Source: Angiostrongylus vasorum
Lineage: Eukaryota > Nematoda > Chromadorea > Rhabditida > Metastrongylidae
Direction: 5' to 3'
DNA length: 64,000 nt
Assembly (NCBI GenBank): GCA_018806985.1
Contig: JADANN010000457.1
Span: 3,133,001-3,197,000, forward strand
The notes beneath the pieces are model-generated. The model was given only the letters and a program-made list of their open reading frames with translations, had not been told where the DNA came from and did not search any database. The position numbers and the translations under genes were made by a program. Shown piece after piece: positions 60,415 through 64,000 of this stretch; position 1 is the stretch's first letter; each line of letters starts with the position of its first letter.

Positions 60415-63400
60415 TCACAGGACGACAGAGTCAATCCTGTTCTTCTGTTGCTTATGCAGCAGTACACAAGCAGAGGCGAATAGACTGCAAATAAATGCAA
60501 CGAAAAGGCCAGCGGATGCTCCACCACTCCAGTAATAAGCCCAGCCGAAATGGTACTGAAATAGTAGAGTAGTTTGTGAAAGGCTAATACTGATAAAACA
60601 ATTTTAGTCATTGTTGTACTGCTTTACTCGTATAATGTTACCGTTAACGGTCTCGTTTTGATTGTCTTTCAGTTCGTTAAAGTACGTGTAAACAACGAAC
60701 GCAGAGATAGAGCATATTGCTGGAAACGAGGACTATCACATTATAAAAATTTAATGGCTTACAATTTTTCCTTTTCTGTGCAGACAAATCTACTACTGTT
60801 TTTGCGTGGGTAGACTATCTATTTTGTGTAATACTTGGATAGCTGGATGGCCTGTCCTCACTGATTTTACGTGCCACAGCAAATCTCCATTTTTTTCGGA
60901 GTTTTGCTGGTTTAGCCATTGTGGTTCCTGGAGTCCCGAGGTTAGCCTAGCGAAGGTCTGTCCCAGGTCGTCACCACTCCCAAGCAGTCGCCCCCTTGTG
61001 GATTAGAGTGCGATTTGCCACCATGGGACTAGTTTAATACCAGCACGGTGGTGATTCCTGGTATTGGCTTACTCTTAGATGGGCTTCCTGATGAAAACGT
61101 CGGACTCATCCTGAGGGACGCTGCTGGTGTATGGATCCCCCTGCTGTACATCGCAGCCCGACACCCAAGAACACCTCCAGGCCACGATGAGACAGTGAGC
61201 CATTGGGAGGGTCTATTGAGTTTACAAATGCTTAGTATCCAAAGAAATGCTCATAATATTGGAGTACACTTGTTATTTTCTGGAGTGTAATATTATTGGC
61301 TTACTAGCTGTAAGTAGCATTACGCAGTGAGCCAGTGCTCCGAATACTGTGAAGATTGTGAAGATTGCAAAACATATAGACAGTAGACTGCTTGCTATCG
61401 CCGAAGACAACAATATCAGTGTGGCCAGTTCGAATTCTGCAAAAAATCGATCTTCCTGAACAGTATCTCCATATGAAGTTTTACATGAGGATACTCAACT
61501 TTTCATGATAAGAATGAATGAACATGAACCCCTACTATTTACTAACTTCCGTGATCGCCAAGTAAACTCCACTGAAGGACAAAAAAACTTGATGTGGGTT
61601 TGTTTTCGATGTTCGGCTTCCGGCAGGTGTTTCATTATGAGGACACATTTCTATTTAGACATTCTAGCGGACATTTGAACTCCACATTTTCATAGAAATG
61701 CGATTTATTTAACAATAAATGGAAATATCGATTTTTCAGAAGTATTTCCGTGAAGCTCACTCATTCAAGAACTAGATACTAAACAGTGGTCCCCAAAACT
61801 CTGCGTCATGGTAAGGTGTTCGTTTGCAGTGGATCGACTCTTCTTCAACTTGGTCAAGTTTAAACTGTATCCCTACTACATCACTGTATTTAGAAATGGG
61901 GCGTGTGTAGCGCAGTGATCCGAGGCGCTCTGAAGTACACATAGGATCCTGCCAACTAAGGTCACCAAGCCCACCATCTCTCCGGGGTCGACAAATATGT
62001 ACCAGACTTGTCCCGAAGGGTAACGGCACTGGCTCGATACATCGATAGGTCACCGCGAGTTATTCTAAAGGCCAGATATGCATTCAATCACCTCCAACGG
62101 ATTCTTATTGAAGCCGAATGCATGGCGCATCCCTCAAGGATTGAACAACGCCGAGAGCTTTATCCTTTTTCGTCAGCTTAGAGAAAGATTAACAGTAGTT
62201 GCACAAAGATGTAAATTATAACGCTTTTCTTGAATTTTCCTTTGTTTATATTGTGATCCTTGGGCTCAACATAAACAAAAACGTGTATGATCTCATGAAG
62301 ATGAGGTGTCTTTTGCTAGTCAGGAAGTACTGTAAGTGCTGTCTACTAAATGTGTTCTACCCATTAAGTGCATTATCCATTTGACATGCTCGATGCTCAG
62401 ATTTGCATGCCTAGCGTTTGGGATTACATTTAACATCGTCTGCACAAACAGTACAACTGGGACACGATTACAACAAATAACGAACAATGGTGGCTTTTTC
62501 GAAAATGTATGATCGTTTCCCGATAGATAGAGGACTTTACGGGTTTACTACATAATAGAGGTTTTGCTTCATCTATGTGGTTTAAAAGATAAAGGATAAA
62601 GCTCTCGGCTTTGATCAATCCTTGAGAGATGCGCCATGCATTCGACTTCATTAAGCATCGTTTGGAGGCGATTGCATGCATATCTGGCCTTTATAATGAT
62701 TCGCGGTATCCTACTGTTGTACCGACCCTGTAGTGCTGGGATCGCCGAGCTAGAGCGATGCTACTTGGATTTCAGGGAGTGGAATGTTCCCAAACAACTC
62801 TGATACCAATTTGCCGATCCCGGAGGGATGGAGGGCTTGGTGGTTCCCCTGGGCGCAGGGGGTCGACCCCATGTGTATTGCAGGGCGCCTCCGACGACTG
62901 CGCCACACGCTCGCACTATATGGTTTAATCAGATTTAATGTTAACAACTTCCCTTCAGTTTCGCTTTATTGGCAATGAGTACCTGAGTAAAAAACATAAC
63001 GAAGATATCACATTTTACTTTTTTATAATCTGCCTACTACAATTTTTATGAGAGAGCATTAAGCGGAATGCAACCACAACGTTGGTGAAATATTGGCAAA
63101 ACTCCAGATCGCAGGTGTCTGCGGTAGGGAACGAACGTGCTATTACTATTTCCGCGGGCTAACGCGTTCGCCACCATAACATGCGGGTCCTTCATTTCTC
63201 CTGTATCTCAGCTAGTTCAATCGATCAGTGCCATCAGCAATCACCCACGTTAGTCCCGGAAAGGATAGTAGTGCGATCGTTCCTCACCGCAGACATTTGC
63301 GGTCCGCAATTTTGCAAATATCTCAGCAACGTTGTGGTTGTATCCCGCTTAATACCCTGCCGTAAAAATTGTAGTAGGCGAAAAATAAAGAGTAAAACAT

Positions 63401-64000
63401 TGTAATTTCAACTACAGCTTCAGCTGAACTGGGTTCAAGGCCGATGTGCGCTCCCCAGATCAATCCCGTTGACGGGTGATTGCTGATAGCAAAAAGATCG
63501 ATAGAACTAGGTGAGAGGCAGGCGAAACGAAGGACCCTGGTGTGGTGGTGAACGCGTTAGCCTCCGGAAAAGGTAATGGCGCGTTTGTCTCCCACCGCAG
63601 ACACCTGCGCTCCAGAGTTTTGCAGATATGTCAGCAACGTTGTGATTGTTAAACAAAGATAATTTCCTATGTCAGGAAACCATTCTAGAATGAATGAATG
63701 AATAAAAAAGGGAGAATGACGATTGAGTTACTATATAGAAAATCGAGTCAGCTTTGGAGCGGAAGGCTACTAACCTCCATATTGCGCCTTGTAGTCGACC
63801 TTACTCGCATGCTTCGGTGCAGCTGTTCTTAGATAGCACACATCGGCATTCGAATCGTCTAAACATCACAAATTCCACTCATGAATTGAGAATAGAAATC
63901 AGAGATATAGCAGCAGAAGAAATAAGGGCACTCCGCACTCACCTGTGCCGAATGTCTGATATTCGGACTCGAAACAGTACCGTATCAAACCATAGTAGCG
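60415..64000 (-). CDS. Claudin/PMP22-like four-TM protein, 5' end outside window
   Basis: Five minus-strand exons joined with matching phases: 63943-64000 (partial; YYGLIRYCFESEYQTFGT), 63775-63858 (NADVCYLRTAAPKHASKVDY), 61305-61436 (TM2: LATLILLSSAIASSLLSICF, then FTVFGALAHCVMLL), 60628-60719 (TM3: ICSISAFVVYTYF, then NELKDNQNETVNGN with sequon N-E-T) and 60415-60555 (YHFGWAYYWSGGASAGLF, TM4 AGLFVAFICSLFASACVLL, basic tail, stop TGA). The layout is that of the claudin/PMP22/TM4 superfamily, whose members organise cell junctions or modulate channels: a first extracellular loop with a G-L-x-R-x-C motif, TM2, TM3, a short glycosylated loop with YHFG-W, and TM4. TM1 and the start codon lie to the right of the window. 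The tail (HKQQKNRIDSVVL) ends in S-V-V-L, close to a PDZ-binding C-terminus. Which nematode claudin-like gene it is was not determined. Three introns carry SINEs. Confidence 0.8.
60829..61210 (-). repeat. SINE-B copy in claudin-like gene intron
   Basis: Complete copy (ATACTTGGATAGCTGGATGG at one end, CCACGATGAGACAGTGAGCC at the other) in the intron between exons 61305-61436 and 60628-60719. It lies sense to that gene. Confidence 0.85.
61898..62170 (+). repeat. SINE-A copy
   Basis: Head GGGGCGTGTGTAGCGCAGTG, middle GACAAATATGTACCAGACTT, tail ACGCCGAGAGCTTTATCC. It lies in the 63,775-61,436 intron. Confidence 0.9.
62585..62912 (-). repeat. SINE-A copy with internal insertion
   Basis: Minus orientation: it starts (+ strand) AAGATAAAGGATAAAGCTCT and ends CGACTGCGCCACACGC. 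The centre is about 45 bp longer than in other copies (near 62,715-62,790). It is inverted relative to the copy at 61,898-62,170, 0.4 kb away. Confidence 0.85.
63035..63650. repeat. SINE-C composite: inverted copy plus head-to-tail pair
   Basis: 63,035-63,255 is a minus-strand copy (CCTACTACAATTTTTATG first). It is followed by the 3' half of a plus-strand unit (63,256-63,400, ending TTGTAGTAGGCG) and then a full plus-strand unit (63,405-63,650, with GTGGTGAACGCGTTAGCC). The same layout is seen at 2.4-3.0 kb. Confidence 0.75.

Overview
This window is a piece of nuclear genome from a parasitic nematode, most likely a strongylid or hookworm-like species. Coding DNA is a small part of it. The genes are split into short exons with TTTTCAG-type acceptors by introns that reach several kilobases and are filled with retrotransposons. 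The recurrent mobile DNA is RTE-clade LINEs, tRNA-like SINEs and foldback MITEs. Two genes are firmly identified: the ER Hsp90 GRP94 (enpl-1) and the signal peptide peptidase imp-2. To my recollection these are also neighbours in C. elegans (T05E11.3 and T05E11.5). Species and clade are inferences.

Layout: 0.2-9.7 kb is intergenic repeat DNA with an RTE element (4.5-7.6 kb). At 9.7-12 kb, minus-strand exon candidates of unknown function occur. At 13.5-27.7 kb lies a minus-strand gene for a protein of about 197 residues of unknown function; its introns hold two RTE elements and large TA microsatellites. It is head-to-head, across about 1 kb, with a plus-strand gene at 28.7-41.6 kb of at least 12 exons, also unassigned. 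That gene converges on enpl-1 (42.8-46.6 kb, minus), with an 80-bp tandem repeat between them. enpl-1 and imp-2 (47.5-60.0 kb, plus, 9 exons, 443 residues) diverge from a shared 0.9-kb promoter region with CCAAT and CACGTG/CGTGG elements, which suggests joint control by ER stress. Intron 3 of imp-2 may hold a small antisense gene. At the right end a minus-strand claudin/PMP22-like four-TM gene (60.4-64.0 kb) enters from beyond the window.

Mobile DNA: three SINE-like families are present. SINE-A has a tRNA-like head with box A and box B and about 12 copies. SINE-B has a 3' tail identical in kind to that of the 4.5-7.6 kb RTE and about 8 copies. SINE-C is tRNA-like, often in inverted or dimeric arrangements. 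There are two RTE families (called RTE-B and RTE-D here) with frameshifted, truncated and decayed copies, and several hairpin MITEs. No rRNA gene, CRISPR array or convincing functional tRNA gene was seen.

Functionally, GRP94 folds secretory proteins in the ER lumen and signal peptide peptidase cuts signal-peptide remnants and membrane proteins in the ER membrane. The head-to-head pair is therefore an ER-proteostasis module. The other genes cannot be linked to a pathway from sequence alone.
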